Shown here: one piece after another, positions 17,449 to 26,261 of the stretch
How positions within the stretch are numbered: position 1 is the stretch's first letter
Layout: each line of letters starts with the position of its first letter
Source of the DNA: HGM04593 sp045636125
Lineage (GTDB): Bacteria > Bacteroidota > Bacteroidia > Bacteroidales > Bacteroidaceae
Length of the DNA stretch: 41,249 nt
Assembly: GCA_045636125.1 (NCBI GenBank)
Contig: JAZTWX010000003.1
Span: 1-41,249 of the forward strand
Direction: 5' to 3'
Notes under the pieces: model-generated
Database searches by the model: none
Told to the model about the DNA's origin: nothing
What the model saw: the letters and a program-made list of their open reading frames with translations, nothing else
Translations under genes and position numbers: made by a program

Positions 17449-18885
17449 TTATTCAACCACCTGTTTATCACTCCAATTCACCAGATAGAGCCGTTCCGAT
17501 GCTCGGGTGAAAGCAGTGTAGAGCCAGCGATAATAGTCAGGGGTTGCCATTTCGGGGGTAACGTACCCCTGGTCGAGGAACACGCGCCTCCACTGCCCGC
17601 CCTGCGCCTTGTGACAGGTGACTGCGTAACCATATTTCACCTGTAACGCCGAAAAATAAGGGCTACGGCGCACCTGTTCCATACGTTTGCGACGCGATTT
17701 TATTTCGGGGTAATCGTCCCACACGGCAGTAAAGAGCGACTCACCTTCGGCACGGGTGAGTGATGGCGATTCGCTTGTGAGGGTAGAAAGGATAATTTTC
17801 ACATCGAGCTCGCAATCCTCATAGTCGCCAAAAGATAGGGTTACATCGGCAAAGCGGAAGCCGTACATCTCCTCGGCCGAGCCCACACGCACCACTCTCG
17901 CGACATCACCGTTGGCAATAAAATCGAGTTTTTCAAGAACGGTCTTGTCCTCTTTCCCAAGCTCCTCGCGCCAATAGTAATTGTTTTTCACCACCATAAG
18001 AATGTCGCCGCGGTTAAGTTCCTCTTCGCGGTAGAGTATGCGGCGGCGCACCCCCTCGTTATAGACGTTGGCACGCTTGTTGGAGCGGCAGAGAATTATT
18101 GTATCGTCAACGCCCACAGACGAATAGCAGCTGTCAATAGCTTCAATAAGTTCGTCGCCCTGCACGCGGCAAATGTCGGCAAAGCCTTTCAGTTTTATGC
18201 CCGGCAACACACCTGTTGCACCCGACGAAATTACATTGCGCAGGTCGGTCGCATTCTGCAGAATACCCGAGCCGGCCAGTTGGCGCATCACCTGCGTCAT
18301 TTCAACGCTTGTGACATCGAGCATCATAGAGCGCAGATAGTGAGCAGAAAGAGCGGGGGAAAGTTCCTCGCCCACAGGAGGGAGCTGCGCCGTGTCGCCG
18401 AGCAAGAGCAACGAACAGCCACGGCCCGAATAGACAAACTCCAGAAGGTCGTCGAGCAACGCGCCCGAACCGAAATTCGAAGCGCCGCCGTTGGCAATCA
18501 TAGAGGCCTCATCGACAATGAACAAGGTGTTCACCGCCCTATTCTCCATAAGCAGGAAAGTGGAGCCGTCGAGAATGGACTTTTGCCTGTATATCCATTT
18601 GTGGATAGTGTATGCGGCACGGCCCGAATATTGCGAAAAGACCTTTGCCGCACGTCCTGTCGGGGCAAGCAGCACAGTGCGCCTTTCGAGCTGTTCCATA
18701 GTGTGCACAAGAGCTGCCACAAGAGAGGTTTTTCCCGTGCCCGCATAACCGCATAACAAAAACACCTTCCTCTCGTCACCCGACAAAATGAATTGAGCAA
18801 TTTTATCGAGTGAAAATTCCTGCTCATTTGTTGGAACGAAAGGAAAATTTGATTTAATTTGCGAGACTAAATATTTATTTATCAC
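17449..18885 (-). CDS. RecD/Pif1-like ATP-dependent DNA helicase
   Basis: This 478-aa superfamily 1B helicase has Walker A GYAGTGKTS at 46-54, the LLAPTGRAAKVFSQ motif Ia, IVDEASM (motif II) and LLLGDTAQLPPVG (motif III). It ends in a UvrD_C_2-like region with VTCHKAQGGQW and YTAFTRASERLYLV. It lacks the long N-terminal part of RecD2. A GTG at 18885 is the only plausible start, since no ATG precedes the Walker A motif. Its DNA substrate cannot be inferred. RecD-like ATPases of this size are common in the order. Confidence 0.85.
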   Translation of the reverse strand: MINKYLVSQIKSNFPFVPTNEQEFSLDKIAQFILSGDERKVFLLCGYAGTGKTSLVAALVHTMEQLERRTVLLAPTGRAAKVFSQYSGRAAYTIHKWIYRQKSILDGSTFLLMENRAVNTLFIVDEASMIANGGASNFGSGALLDDLLEFVYSGRGCSLLLLGDTAQLPPVGEELSPALSAHYLRSMMLDVTSVEMTQVMRQLAGSGILQNATDLRNVISSGATGVLPGIKLKGFADICRVQGDELIEAIDSCYSSVGVDDTIILCRSNKRANVYNEGVRRRILYREEELNRGDILMVVKNNYYWREELGKEDKTVLEKLDFIANGDVARVVRVGSAEEMYGFRFADVTLSFGDYEDCELDVKIILSTLTSESPSLTRAEGESLFTAVWDDYPEIKSRRKRMEQVRRSPYFSALQVKYGYAVTCHKAQGGQWRRVFLDQGYVTPEMATPDYYRWLYTAFTRASERLYLVNWSDKQVVE

Positions 18886-18910
18886 AATTATTTAATAAAT
18901 AACACACAGG

Positions 18911-18944
18911 AAAAACGAAAATTCGTTTTTTTATCTTATTTTTG
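18911..18944 (+). promoter_or_regulatory. Promoter with overlapping inverted repeat
   Basis: TATTTTTG at 18937-18944 fits the -7 consensus for the gene at 18979. A 9-bp inverted repeat (18911-18919 and 18922-18930, two-base centre) sits where the -33 box should be, and no TTTG is present there. It may be an operator; this is inference. Confidence 0.35.
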
Positions 18945-18978
18945 CGACACGAAAATACATAAATTTAATATAGTAACA

Positions 18979-19665
18979 ATGAAAAATTTCTTAAAACTAT
19001 TGCTATTTATCACTGTTGTCGGTTTGGCGTACATCAGCTACCGCAGCATTATGGGCCCCATTGAGTTCTCCGAGGAGCGCGCTATGCGTGAAAAAGAGAT
19101 TGTTGCCCGCCTCATCGATATCCGTACAGCACAAATCGAGTTCCGTAACAGACACGATGGTGCATACGCTCAGACATTCGACACACTCATCAGTTTCTTG
19201 AAAACAGCCAAAATGCCCATCGTAATGAAAGTGGGTGAGCTCGACGACGCACAGCTCGAGCGTGGTCTTACCGAGGACAAGGCTCTTGAAATGATAAAGA
19301 AAGCCGAGAAGACCGGCCGCTGGGGCGAGGTTGACAAAGAGGGTCTGCGCAATTTCCGCCGCGACACATCGTGGATTGCATTGCTCGACACCATCTATCC
19401 CAAAACCTTTGTTGCCGACTCAATTGCATTCGTTCCTTTCGGCAATGGCGAGAAATTTGAATTGTTGACAAGCTGCGACACCACAAAATCGGGTAGTGCA
19501 CAGCACCTCTTCGAGGCACGTACACCCTACGAGACATACCTCAAGAACATCAACGACCAGGAGCTCCGCAACCTCATCTACCAGATGAAGAAGATGGACC
19601 GCTACTGCGGCCTCAAAGTGGGCGACGTTGAGAACCCCAACAACAACGCCGGAAACTGGGAATAA
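18979..19665 (+). CDS. Conserved membrane-anchored protein of unknown function
   Basis: This 228-aa protein has one N-terminal hydrophobic helix (about 4-22) followed by a soluble charged domain. The segment IDIRTAQIEFRNRHDGAYAQ near 48-67 resembles the start of pilin-like or periplasmic proteins with a helix followed by an extended loop. I do not recognise the family with certainty. Orientation would put the bulk outside the inner membrane. It is 14 bases upstream of the DUF3822 gene and probably co-transcribed with it and rsmD. A good -7 box precedes it. Confidence 0.75.
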   Translation: MKNFLKLLLFITVVGLAYISYRSIMGPIEFSEERAMREKEIVARLIDIRTAQIEFRNRHDGAYAQTFDTLISFLKTAKMPIVMKVGELDDAQLERGLTEDKALEMIKKAEKTGRWGEVDKEGLRNFRRDTSWIALLDTIYPKTFVADSIAFVPFGNGEKFELLTSCDTTKSGSAQHLFEARTPYETYLKNINDQELRNLIYQMKKMDRYCGLKVGDVENPNNNAGNWE

Positions 19666-19679
19666 TCACTCTTTTTTTA

Positions 19680-20483
19680 ATGAAAAGAGAGGAACAGCCA
19701 TACAACAAAACATTATCCATTCGTATAGACACGAATGGATTTTGTTTTTGCACCTACACCCCAAGCTCGCCCGGCTCAGTAGAATACCATTTCTACAACA
19801 CCGACAAGGAGAAAAGCCTCTATGCCAACCTCTGCAAGGCCATTGAGGAGTGTCCGCTTGCATTGGAAGGCATAACACAAATAAAAGCCATCATCGCAAC
19901 AAACAACTTCACCACCATCCCTGCCGAGCACGACAACAAGCAGAGCCACAAGGTTTTCTACCGCTATTGCTTCCCCAAGAGCGACACAAACACCGAAATA
20001 ATAGCCAACAGGCTCACGGCACAGAACACCACCCTGCTCTTCCCTGTCGACAAGAACATATACAACCGCCTTGCGCAAATGGGCAACGTAACATACTACA
20101 CCCCCGCAAGCATCCTTCTGGGCTACATGGCACACACGCCGTTCGAGGACGAGCGCTACCTGCTCGCCTACTACCAGCAGAACACATCGCTGCTCGTGTC
20201 GGTAAAAGGCGGAAAGATTGAACTCATAAACAGTTTCCCTTCGGAAAACGACCAGAACCAGTTATACTATCTGCTGGCAATATGGAAAGCACAAGGGTTC
20301 TCGCAAACCGATGATACGCTGTACCTTTGTGGCGACAAGCGCGTGGAGGAACTATCGCTGGCAATATCGCGTTTCATACGCAACCGCCGGCGCATAAACC
20401 CCACCGAGCGTTTCGCCCCCAATCTTCTCAACAAAATAGGAAACATACCATTTGACCTGCAAGCACTCATACTATGCGAATAA
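19680..20483 (+). CDS. DUF3822 family protein
   Basis: This 267-aa protein has the N-terminal SIRIDTNGFCFCTYT and the later LAYYQQNTSLLVSVKGGKIELINSF block of the Bacteroidetes DUF3822 family. The predicted fold is of the actin/ASKHA ATPase type, on the basis of two related beta-rich halves. That fold is recalled family knowledge, not something seen here. The role is unknown. Its last ten bases overlap the start of rsmD, implying coupled translation. Confidence 0.82.
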   Translation: MKREEQPYNKTLSIRIDTNGFCFCTYTPSSPGSVEYHFYNTDKEKSLYANLCKAIEECPLALEGITQIKAIIATNNFTTIPAEHDNKQSHKVFYRYCFPKSDTNTEIIANRLTAQNTTLLFPVDKNIYNRLAQMGNVTYYTPASILLGYMAHTPFEDERYLLAYYQQNTSLLVSVKGGKIELINSFPSENDQNQLYYLLAIWKAQGFSQTDDTLYLCGDKRVEELSLAISRFIRNRRRINPTERFAPNLLNKIGNIPFDLQALILCE

Positions 20484-21025
20484 TAAGCGGAAAATACAAA
20501 GGCAGGCACTTTGACGTTCCCCGTAATTTCAAAGCACGCCCCACAACCGATTTTGCAAAAGAGAACCTCTTCAACATCCTTTGCAACATTATCGATTTTG
20601 AGGAGACCGATGCGCTCGACCTCTTTTCGGGCACAGGCAGCATAAGCCTCGAACTGCTCTCGCGCGGATGCTCCACCGTCACATCGGTGGAAATGGACCC
20701 GCTGCACTTTTCCCACCTGCGCAAGCTGGGTACAACGCTCGGCGAGGAGGGGTGGAAGCTTGTGCGCGACGATGTTTTCCATTTCATACGCCGTTGCACC
20801 GCCCGCTACGACCTCATTTTCGCCGACCCCCCTTATGCGCTTAAAGGGCTTGCCGAAATTCCCGACCTTGTACTGCAGAGCAATATGCTCAAAGAGGGCG
20901 GTATTCTCATTTTCGAGCACGGCAAGGACAACAGCTTCAGCAACCACCCACACTTTTTCCGCCACATTGCCTACGGCAGCGTGAATTTCAGCTTTTTCAA
21001 GAAAGAGAAAGAGAACGAGGAGTAA
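20474..21025 (+). CDS. rsmD: 16S rRNA (guanine-966-N2)-methyltransferase
   Basis: This 183-aa SAM-dependent enzyme methylates G966 of 16S rRNA during 30S assembly. It opens MRIISGKYKGR, followed by RPTTDFAKENLFN, the SAM-binding LDLFSGTGSISLELLSRG and the catalytic FADPPYAL (DPPY). Length is typical. It overlaps DUF3822 by 10 bases, an arrangement usual in Bacteroidales. It ends five bases from the stop of the convergent cardiolipin synthase gene; no terminator hairpin fits between them. Confidence 0.95.
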   Translation: MRIISGKYKGRHFDVPRNFKARPTTDFAKENLFNILCNIIDFEETDALDLFSGTGSISLELLSRGCSTVTSVEMDPLHFSHLRKLGTTLGEEGWKLVRDDVFHFIRRCTARYDLIFADPPYALKGLAEIPDLVLQSNMLKEGGILIFEHGKDNSFSNHPHFFRHIAYGSVNFSFFKKEKENEE

Positions 21026-21030
21026 CCGCC

Positions 21031-22464
21031 CTATAACAGCGGTGAAAAAAGACGTGCGGCCGATTCCACACATCGGCGCGCAAAGGAGCGTTGCGAATAT
21101 TCGCGCAATGTCAATGCGCGGCACGCCTTCTGGTCCTCAAGGAACTGCGCTTTCAGCGCAACAGCCGTTGCTGTGTCATACACAAAAGCGTTGCACTCGA
21201 AATTATAGAAGAAACTGCGGAAATCGAGATTCGTAGAACCCACCGTCGACACAGCATCGTCGCACACCACAGCCTTGCTGTGCATAAATCCCTTTTCATA
21301 AAGATAGACCTTTACACCGGCCTCAAGAAGTTCTCCGAGATAAGAGTATGTAGCATAGTCGGCAACACGGCTGTCGGCGCACAAAGGTATCATCAGGCGC
21401 ACATCGACACCAGCAACCGCTGCATTCTTCAGCGCAAGCGCCACCGTATCGTTGAGCATAAGATAAGGTGTCTGCACATAGGCGTAACTGCGCGTAGCGG
21501 CAAGCATCATCACAAGAGCCGACATTATCACCCTGTTGCCGCCCACCGGGTTCGACTGCGCCACCTGCACCACAGCGCCACCCTTGCCGCTACAAGGCGG
21601 GAAATAGGCACCGCCGCTCACAAGCGACCCGTTGGCAAAATACCAGTCTATTAAAAAAGATGTCTGCAGGCCATGCACAGCACCGCCACGCAAGGAGAGC
21701 ATAGTGTCGCGCCAGCTACCGCCGTTTATACCTTTTATATAACGGTCGGCAATATTGCAGCCACCCACAAAGCCCAGCTTGCCGTCAACAACAACCACCT
21801 TGCGATGGTTGCGGTAATTCACTCTGCTGCCAAAAACCGGGAAGCGTACCTTCAAAAAAGCCTCCACCTGCCCACCGGCAAAGCGAATCTCCTCGAAGAA
21901 ACTGCGCGGCACGCGCCAGCTTCCCACACTATCATAGATTAAACGCACCTCCACCCCGCCGCGGGCCTTTGCAACAAGCGCATCGCGCACGCTGCGCCCG
22001 AACTCATCATTTTCAAAAATGTAGAATTGAATGTGCACGTGCCTCTCGGCTGCCTCTATTGCCGCCAGAAGCTCACGGGCAAAAAGCGTAGTATCGGCTA
22101 TCACCCGCACCTCGCTACCCGGCATAGGATAGGCCGAGGCGCTGTTTTCAAGATACGCAACAAGCGGAGCATATGCTGCAGGCGTTTCTACACTCTCGTG
22201 CGAACGGTAATAAAGATGGCTGCGTTGCTGAATTTGGGTGAGCGAACGGCGGCCTATGTATTTGTGACGCCTCGTGTCGCGCCCAAAGAAGAAATAGAGC
22301 ACAAGCCCCAAGAAGGGGAGAAAAAGCAGTACCATTACCCACGCAAGAGTTTTCACAGGGTTGCGGTTGTTGAGCACCACACGCACAACAAGCAGCAGCG
22401 AGGCAACACAATAAAGCCAGTAGAGGATGCCGGCCGAAGCAGAGGGTTGAAAAATATTTCCCAT
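21031..22464 (-). CDS. cls: Cardiolipin synthase
   Basis: This 477-aa phospholipase D superfamily membrane enzyme condenses two phosphatidylglycerols. Two N-terminal helices (about 12-32 and 40-60) contain NRNPVKTLAW and LYFFFGRD. Two HKD motifs follow: HRKVVVVDGKLGFVGG near 218 and HSKAVVCDDAVSTVGSTN near 397. Both are complete. The ATG at 22464 fits the family N-terminus, but a perfect -7 box (TATCTTTGC, 22474-22466) ends one base before it. The mRNA may therefore begin at or near the start codon. Confidence 0.93.
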   Translation of the reverse strand: MGNIFQPSASAGILYWLYCVASLLLVVRVVLNNRNPVKTLAWVMVLLFLPFLGLVLYFFFGRDTRRHKYIGRRSLTQIQQRSHLYYRSHESVETPAAYAPLVAYLENSASAYPMPGSEVRVIADTTLFARELLAAIEAAERHVHIQFYIFENDEFGRSVRDALVAKARGGVEVRLIYDSVGSWRVPRSFFEEIRFAGGQVEAFLKVRFPVFGSRVNYRNHRKVVVVDGKLGFVGGCNIADRYIKGINGGSWRDTMLSLRGGAVHGLQTSFLIDWYFANGSLVSGGAYFPPCSGKGGAVVQVAQSNPVGGNRVIMSALVMMLAATRSYAYVQTPYLMLNDTVALALKNAAVAGVDVRLMIPLCADSRVADYATYSYLGELLEAGVKVYLYEKGFMHSKAVVCDDAVSTVGSTNLDFRSFFYNFECNAFVYDTATAVALKAQFLEDQKACRALTLREYSQRSFARRCVESAARLFSPLL

Positions 22465-22503
22465 CGCAAAGATACTGTTTGCGCTAATTTAGTCATAAAA
22501 AAG

Positions 22504-22541
22504 AAAAAAGAGATAAAAACCGCAGTTTTTATCTCTTTTTT
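22504..22541 (-). terminator. Terminator of the outer-membrane barrel gene
   Basis: A 17-bp A/T-rich stem (22504-22520 and 22525-22541) with a four-base loop lies 12 bases beyond the stop of the barrel gene, with a T-run on the minus strand. Confidence 0.8.
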
Positions 22542-22553
22542 AACCTTTAAGGA

Positions 22554-25481
22554 CTAGAAACCCCGGCCACCGCCAAAGCCTCCACCAAAACCTCCGCCGC
22601 CGAAGCCACGGCCGTAGCTACCTGCAGGAGGTGCAGGCCTGTCGCCACCAAAGCCACGCATACCGCCACGCTCTCCACCGCTGTTTGCGCCCTCCATGTG
22701 GTCAATCTTATATATAAGGTGGAACATACAGTAGCTGTATATTGAGTTGTCCTCGCTGTCGGTACGCGAAATTGCCGAAATCGAGCGCGACACGTTACTC
22801 TGCTCGTGCAGAATGTCGTACATTCTGAACGACAATGTGAGCGCGTTTTTCTCCAAGAAACTCATAGACACCTGCGCGTTCCACAAAAGCTCATTTGTAT
22901 TGAACTGCGGGTCGCTGTAACCCCTGCGGCTGCTCATATTCAGGTTGGTCGAGAACTGCAGATTCTGCCAGGGAACGCGCACCGTGGTGCTGGGGCCGTA
23001 CGAGAAGTTCCAGGTATCCATATTACTTTCGGGGCGCATACTGTATGTACTGTGCGAATAAAGCACGCGGCCATCGAGTGAAAAATCGAAATAGTCGGAA
23101 CGGTACGATGCATTCAGGTTCTCACCCACGTTTGTCGTTTCGGCCACGTTACGCACCGAGCCCTTCACACCTGTCATACTTATGTAGCCCACATTGTGGC
23201 TGTAGCCCATTGTGGTTGAACTGCTGTAAGTATATTTCTTATTTTTTGGCAACGCCGAATTGAAATTGAAACCTCCGCTCACATTCCAGTTACCGTTAAT
23301 ATTTTCGGGACGGCTTATGCTTCCACCCGTCAAATCGTTGTATTCAACCTTGCGCGAAATACTGTTCGTTGTAAGGCCGAAACGCAAGTTTGCACTGATG
23401 GTCTGCTGCTTGTCGGTATTGCTTGTTGTAAAGTCGGCGTTCATATTGTGCGAGAAAGAGGGTTTGAGGCCCGGGTTACCCATTGTAATATACAGAGGGT
23501 TGCTGTCGTCGGTAATATCGGCAAGGTCGGTCATAGAAGGCTGCGACGACGAACCTCTGTATCGCATTGTGAGGCGTGTAGTCTTCGACCAACGGTAGCG
23601 GAAGCGCACGTTGGGTGAGAAATTGTGCACCGTGCGTTTGAGCAATTTATTCTCTCCCATGAACTTATATGTCATTTCCGACTGTTGCGGCATCCACGAA
23701 ATTCCGGCGCTGAGGTTGGCTTTAGAGGTTATGTAACGCACCATAAGCTGTGCCTCGTGGCGGTAATTGCGATACTCCGAGAAGCGGCTCTCGTCCTTGT
23801 TCAGTTCCATATACTCTTCGGGGAGCAAGGGGCGGTTGTAGTCGCGCGCGAGCTCCAGAGCATACTCGTTGTTCACGTTGTAAGTGGAGCGGTCGCTGTT
23901 CTGATAGCTGTGAGTGAAATTGTAGTTACCCTGCAGGAAGAGGTTCTTTGCAACAGGCTCGGTGTAGCTTCCGCGCAAAGAGTAGCTCCAATTCTTGCTG
24001 GGGGTCGATGAGTAACGCTGACGGTTATCCTCTTCCCCGCCTGTAGAGTAATATTTCACATTGTTTATTGAGTAAGAGTCGCTCTCGCTGTTCGAGTACG
24101 AAACGTTTGCACGCAGGGTCACGTTGCGGCCGGGCTTTTCGAGACGACGGTTGAACATAAACATTGCGTTCACCGACTGGCTCTCACCCAGGCTCATACT
24201 CTCGCTGCGGTTGCTGTTCTTTGTAATCTCCTCGAGCTCTTCGAGCACCTCACCAAACTGGCTTTTGGGATAGGATGAAACGTAGTCAAAAGGATCCTCA
24301 CTGAAGGTTGCCGAAAGGCTGCGCGACCAGCTGTCGTTTCTCGACACAGAAAAACCGGGAAGGAAGAGCACGCTTGTCATTGTGTCGGGCTTCCACTCGA
24401 TGCGAAAATTACCGCCAATGTTCACATTATGCCCAAAAGCCGCGCGGCTACTATTCGAAAATTGGTTGCTGCCCGCACCCGACATAAATGTCTCGCTCGA
24501 GGTGTAGCTCTTTGAGTCGCTGTTGTTGTGGCTGAAGCGGATGTTACCGCCTGTTTCCCACTTCTCGCTGTCGGTTGCAAAGTTGAAACCGCCGTGCTTT
24601 GCGTTCACAAGTCCTCCGCCGCGGCCAAAGCCTGTCATTCCACGGTCGTTTATGTTATTGGCCGAAAGGATGAGCGTATAGCGCTGGTCCTCGGTAAAAT
24701 AGTTGGCCATAGCCTTAGCTGTGTAACGGTCCTTTGTGCCGTATCCAAGGTCGACATTGGCAAAAAGTCCCTCGTCGACACCTTTTTTCATCTGAAGGTC
24801 GAGCACAGTCTCCTCCTCACCGTCGTCAATGCCGGTAACGCGGGTGAAGTCGCTCTTCTTGTCGTAGAACTTAACCCTGTCGACAACATCCACGGGAATA
24901 TTCTTCAAGGCCATATCCTTGTCGTTGCCAAAGAAATCCTTTCCCTTCATAAGGATGCGCGACACGGTTTTTCCGTTAATCTTTATTGTACCGTCGTCGC
25001 CAACCTCCACACCGGGATATTTCTTAATGAGTTCTTCGAGCATAGAACCGGCAGGCACGCGGAAAGCCGCAGTGTTATACACCGTGGTATCCTCGTTTAC
25101 GGTCACAGGGGGCACCTCAACCGAAATTTCCGCGCCCTTCAAGGCAATCGCATCGGGCTTAAGCTGAATTGTGCCTATATCGACTCTCTTACCATCGGTC
25201 ACGGTAACCACTTTGTCGAGTGTGCGGTAACTAACGTAAGAGACACGCAAAATATACTTTGCCACGGGGGCAACAATGGTAAAACGACCGTCAACGTCGC
25301 TTGCAACACCGGCCTTGTACACAGTGTCGGGCAACGCCAACAACTGCAAGGTTGCCGACTGCAGAACCTCTTTGCTATCGGCGTCAACAACAACACCCTG
25401 CAAAGTTCCCTTCTTCACCTGCTCCTGCGCGCCCGCGAAAAGCGACACCGCAAGAAACATCATTACATAAAATATTCTCAT
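22554..25481 (-). CDS. Outer-membrane beta-barrel protein with CarboxypepD_reg-like domain
   Basis: This 975-aa protein has a signal peptide (about 1-18). A carboxypeptidase regulatory-like domain follows (LQGVVVDADSKEV to GRFTI, about 27-105), then a plug-like region (about 110-240, with FRVPAGSMLEELIKKYPGVEV). The rest is a large barrel with alternating aromatic strands. This matches the outer-membrane beta-barrel group related to TonB-dependent receptors. No SusD partner or polysaccharide locus is adjacent, so the substrate is unknown. The last 40 residues are Gly/Arg/Phe repeats, not a standard barrel-end strand. It is a single-gene unit. Confidence 0.85.
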   Translation of the reverse strand: MRIFYVMMFLAVSLFAGAQEQVKKGTLQGVVVDADSKEVLQSATLQLLALPDTVYKAGVASDVDGRFTIVAPVAKYILRVSYVSYRTLDKVVTVTDGKRVDIGTIQLKPDAIALKGAEISVEVPPVTVNEDTTVYNTAAFRVPAGSMLEELIKKYPGVEVGDDGTIKINGKTVSRILMKGKDFFGNDKDMALKNIPVDVVDRVKFYDKKSDFTRVTGIDDGEEETVLDLQMKKGVDEGLFANVDLGYGTKDRYTAKAMANYFTEDQRYTLILSANNINDRGMTGFGRGGGLVNAKHGGFNFATDSEKWETGGNIRFSHNNSDSKSYTSSETFMSGAGSNQFSNSSRAAFGHNVNIGGNFRIEWKPDTMTSVLFLPGFSVSRNDSWSRSLSATFSEDPFDYVSSYPKSQFGEVLEELEEITKNSNRSESMSLGESQSVNAMFMFNRRLEKPGRNVTLRANVSYSNSESDSYSINNVKYYSTGGEEDNRQRYSSTPSKNWSYSLRGSYTEPVAKNLFLQGNYNFTHSYQNSDRSTYNVNNEYALELARDYNRPLLPEEYMELNKDESRFSEYRNYRHEAQLMVRYITSKANLSAGISWMPQQSEMTYKFMGENKLLKRTVHNFSPNVRFRYRWSKTTRLTMRYRGSSSQPSMTDLADITDDSNPLYITMGNPGLKPSFSHNMNADFTTSNTDKQQTISANLRFGLTTNSISRKVEYNDLTGGSISRPENINGNWNVSGGFNFNSALPKNKKYTYSSSTTMGYSHNVGYISMTGVKGSVRNVAETTNVGENLNASYRSDYFDFSLDGRVLYSHSTYSMRPESNMDTWNFSYGPSTTVRVPWQNLQFSTNLNMSSRRGYSDPQFNTNELLWNAQVSMSFLEKNALTLSFRMYDILHEQSNVSRSISAISRTDSEDNSIYSYCMFHLIYKIDHMEGANSGGERGGMRGFGGDRPAPPAGSYGRGFGGGGFGGGFGGGRGF

Positions 25482-25636
25482 ATATACCGAATTTCAAAAA
25501 AAATGAACGTTCAATGCCTTTATTTGACAAGAAATATACAACAAAGTTTAATACTAATCAAAAAAAAATGTAACAGCACAAAAAAATATTGCAAAACAAG
25601 CTAAAAGTTAGCATAAAATGACTACATTTGCAGCAA

Positions 25637-26020
25637 ATGGCACACAAAGCACAAAATTTACTACGTATTATAACAGGCAACGAGCCCCCCGAAGCGTTCG
25701 GGCACCTCTTTGCCGATGCCTTTGCAGCCACTTTCGGCACAAAGGCCGGCGACGACAGCTACACTGCCGCAGGAATAATATGTTCGCTGTTCCTCTCGGT
25801 CATACTCCAGGAGTTTCCGCAAGCGAAGTTAAGCACCTTCACGCACAACATAAAGGAGAGCTGCACGCTGTTTGCGTTCGACTGCAAGAGCTACGAGGCC
25901 ATATATTCGGCAATGCAGGGATGCAGAACGGTGCTTCTGGACAAAGAGTGCAAGCCCGTTGAAAGAGATATTGACAAAAAAGAGATTTTCGAGGCATTCG
26001 ATTTTATAACAAACACTTGA
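25637..26020 (+). CDS. Small orphan protein, function unknown
   Basis: This 127-aa soluble, mostly helical protein begins MAHKAQNLLRIITGNEPPEA. I recognise no family. It has no signal peptide; the hydrophobic segment near 46-60 is short. Four Cys are scattered without a CxxC pattern. A perfect -7 box (TACATTTG, 25623-25630) ends six bases before the ATG, so the transcript may have almost no leader. A TTG at 25628 would extend it by three residues but lies inside the -7 box. It is monocistronic; 240 bases separate it from the next gene. Confidence 0.65.
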   Translation: MAHKAQNLLRIITGNEPPEAFGHLFADAFAATFGTKAGDDSYTAAGIICSLFLSVILQEFPQAKLSTFTHNIKESCTLFAFDCKSYEAIYSAMQGCRTVLLDKECKPVERDIDKKEIFEAFDFITNT

Positions 26021-26217
26021 AAAGGGCAGCAGCACCTGTAGTCTACTTTTCAATTGATAAAATCGGCCCCGGTACAACAAAAACAGAAAAAACTATTATA
26101 TATTGCAAGGGCACTCTTTTTTATAACGAAACAAAAACTCGAATGCAAGATTATTAATATTCCTGAATTTTTATTAAAATAGGAACGCTTTCCGAGCAAT
26201 CTATAAATAAAAATAAG

Positions 26218-26226
26218 TATGTTTGC
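26218..26226 (+). promoter_or_regulatory. -7 box of the lipoprotein-sigma pair
   Basis: TATGTTTGC at 26218-26226 fits the -7 consensus. The -33 region is poor, which could mean control by an activator or another sigma factor. The leader would be about 30 nt. Confidence 0.4.
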
Positions 26227-26261
26227 AAGAACTAACATTGAAAACCAAAAAACATACTGCT

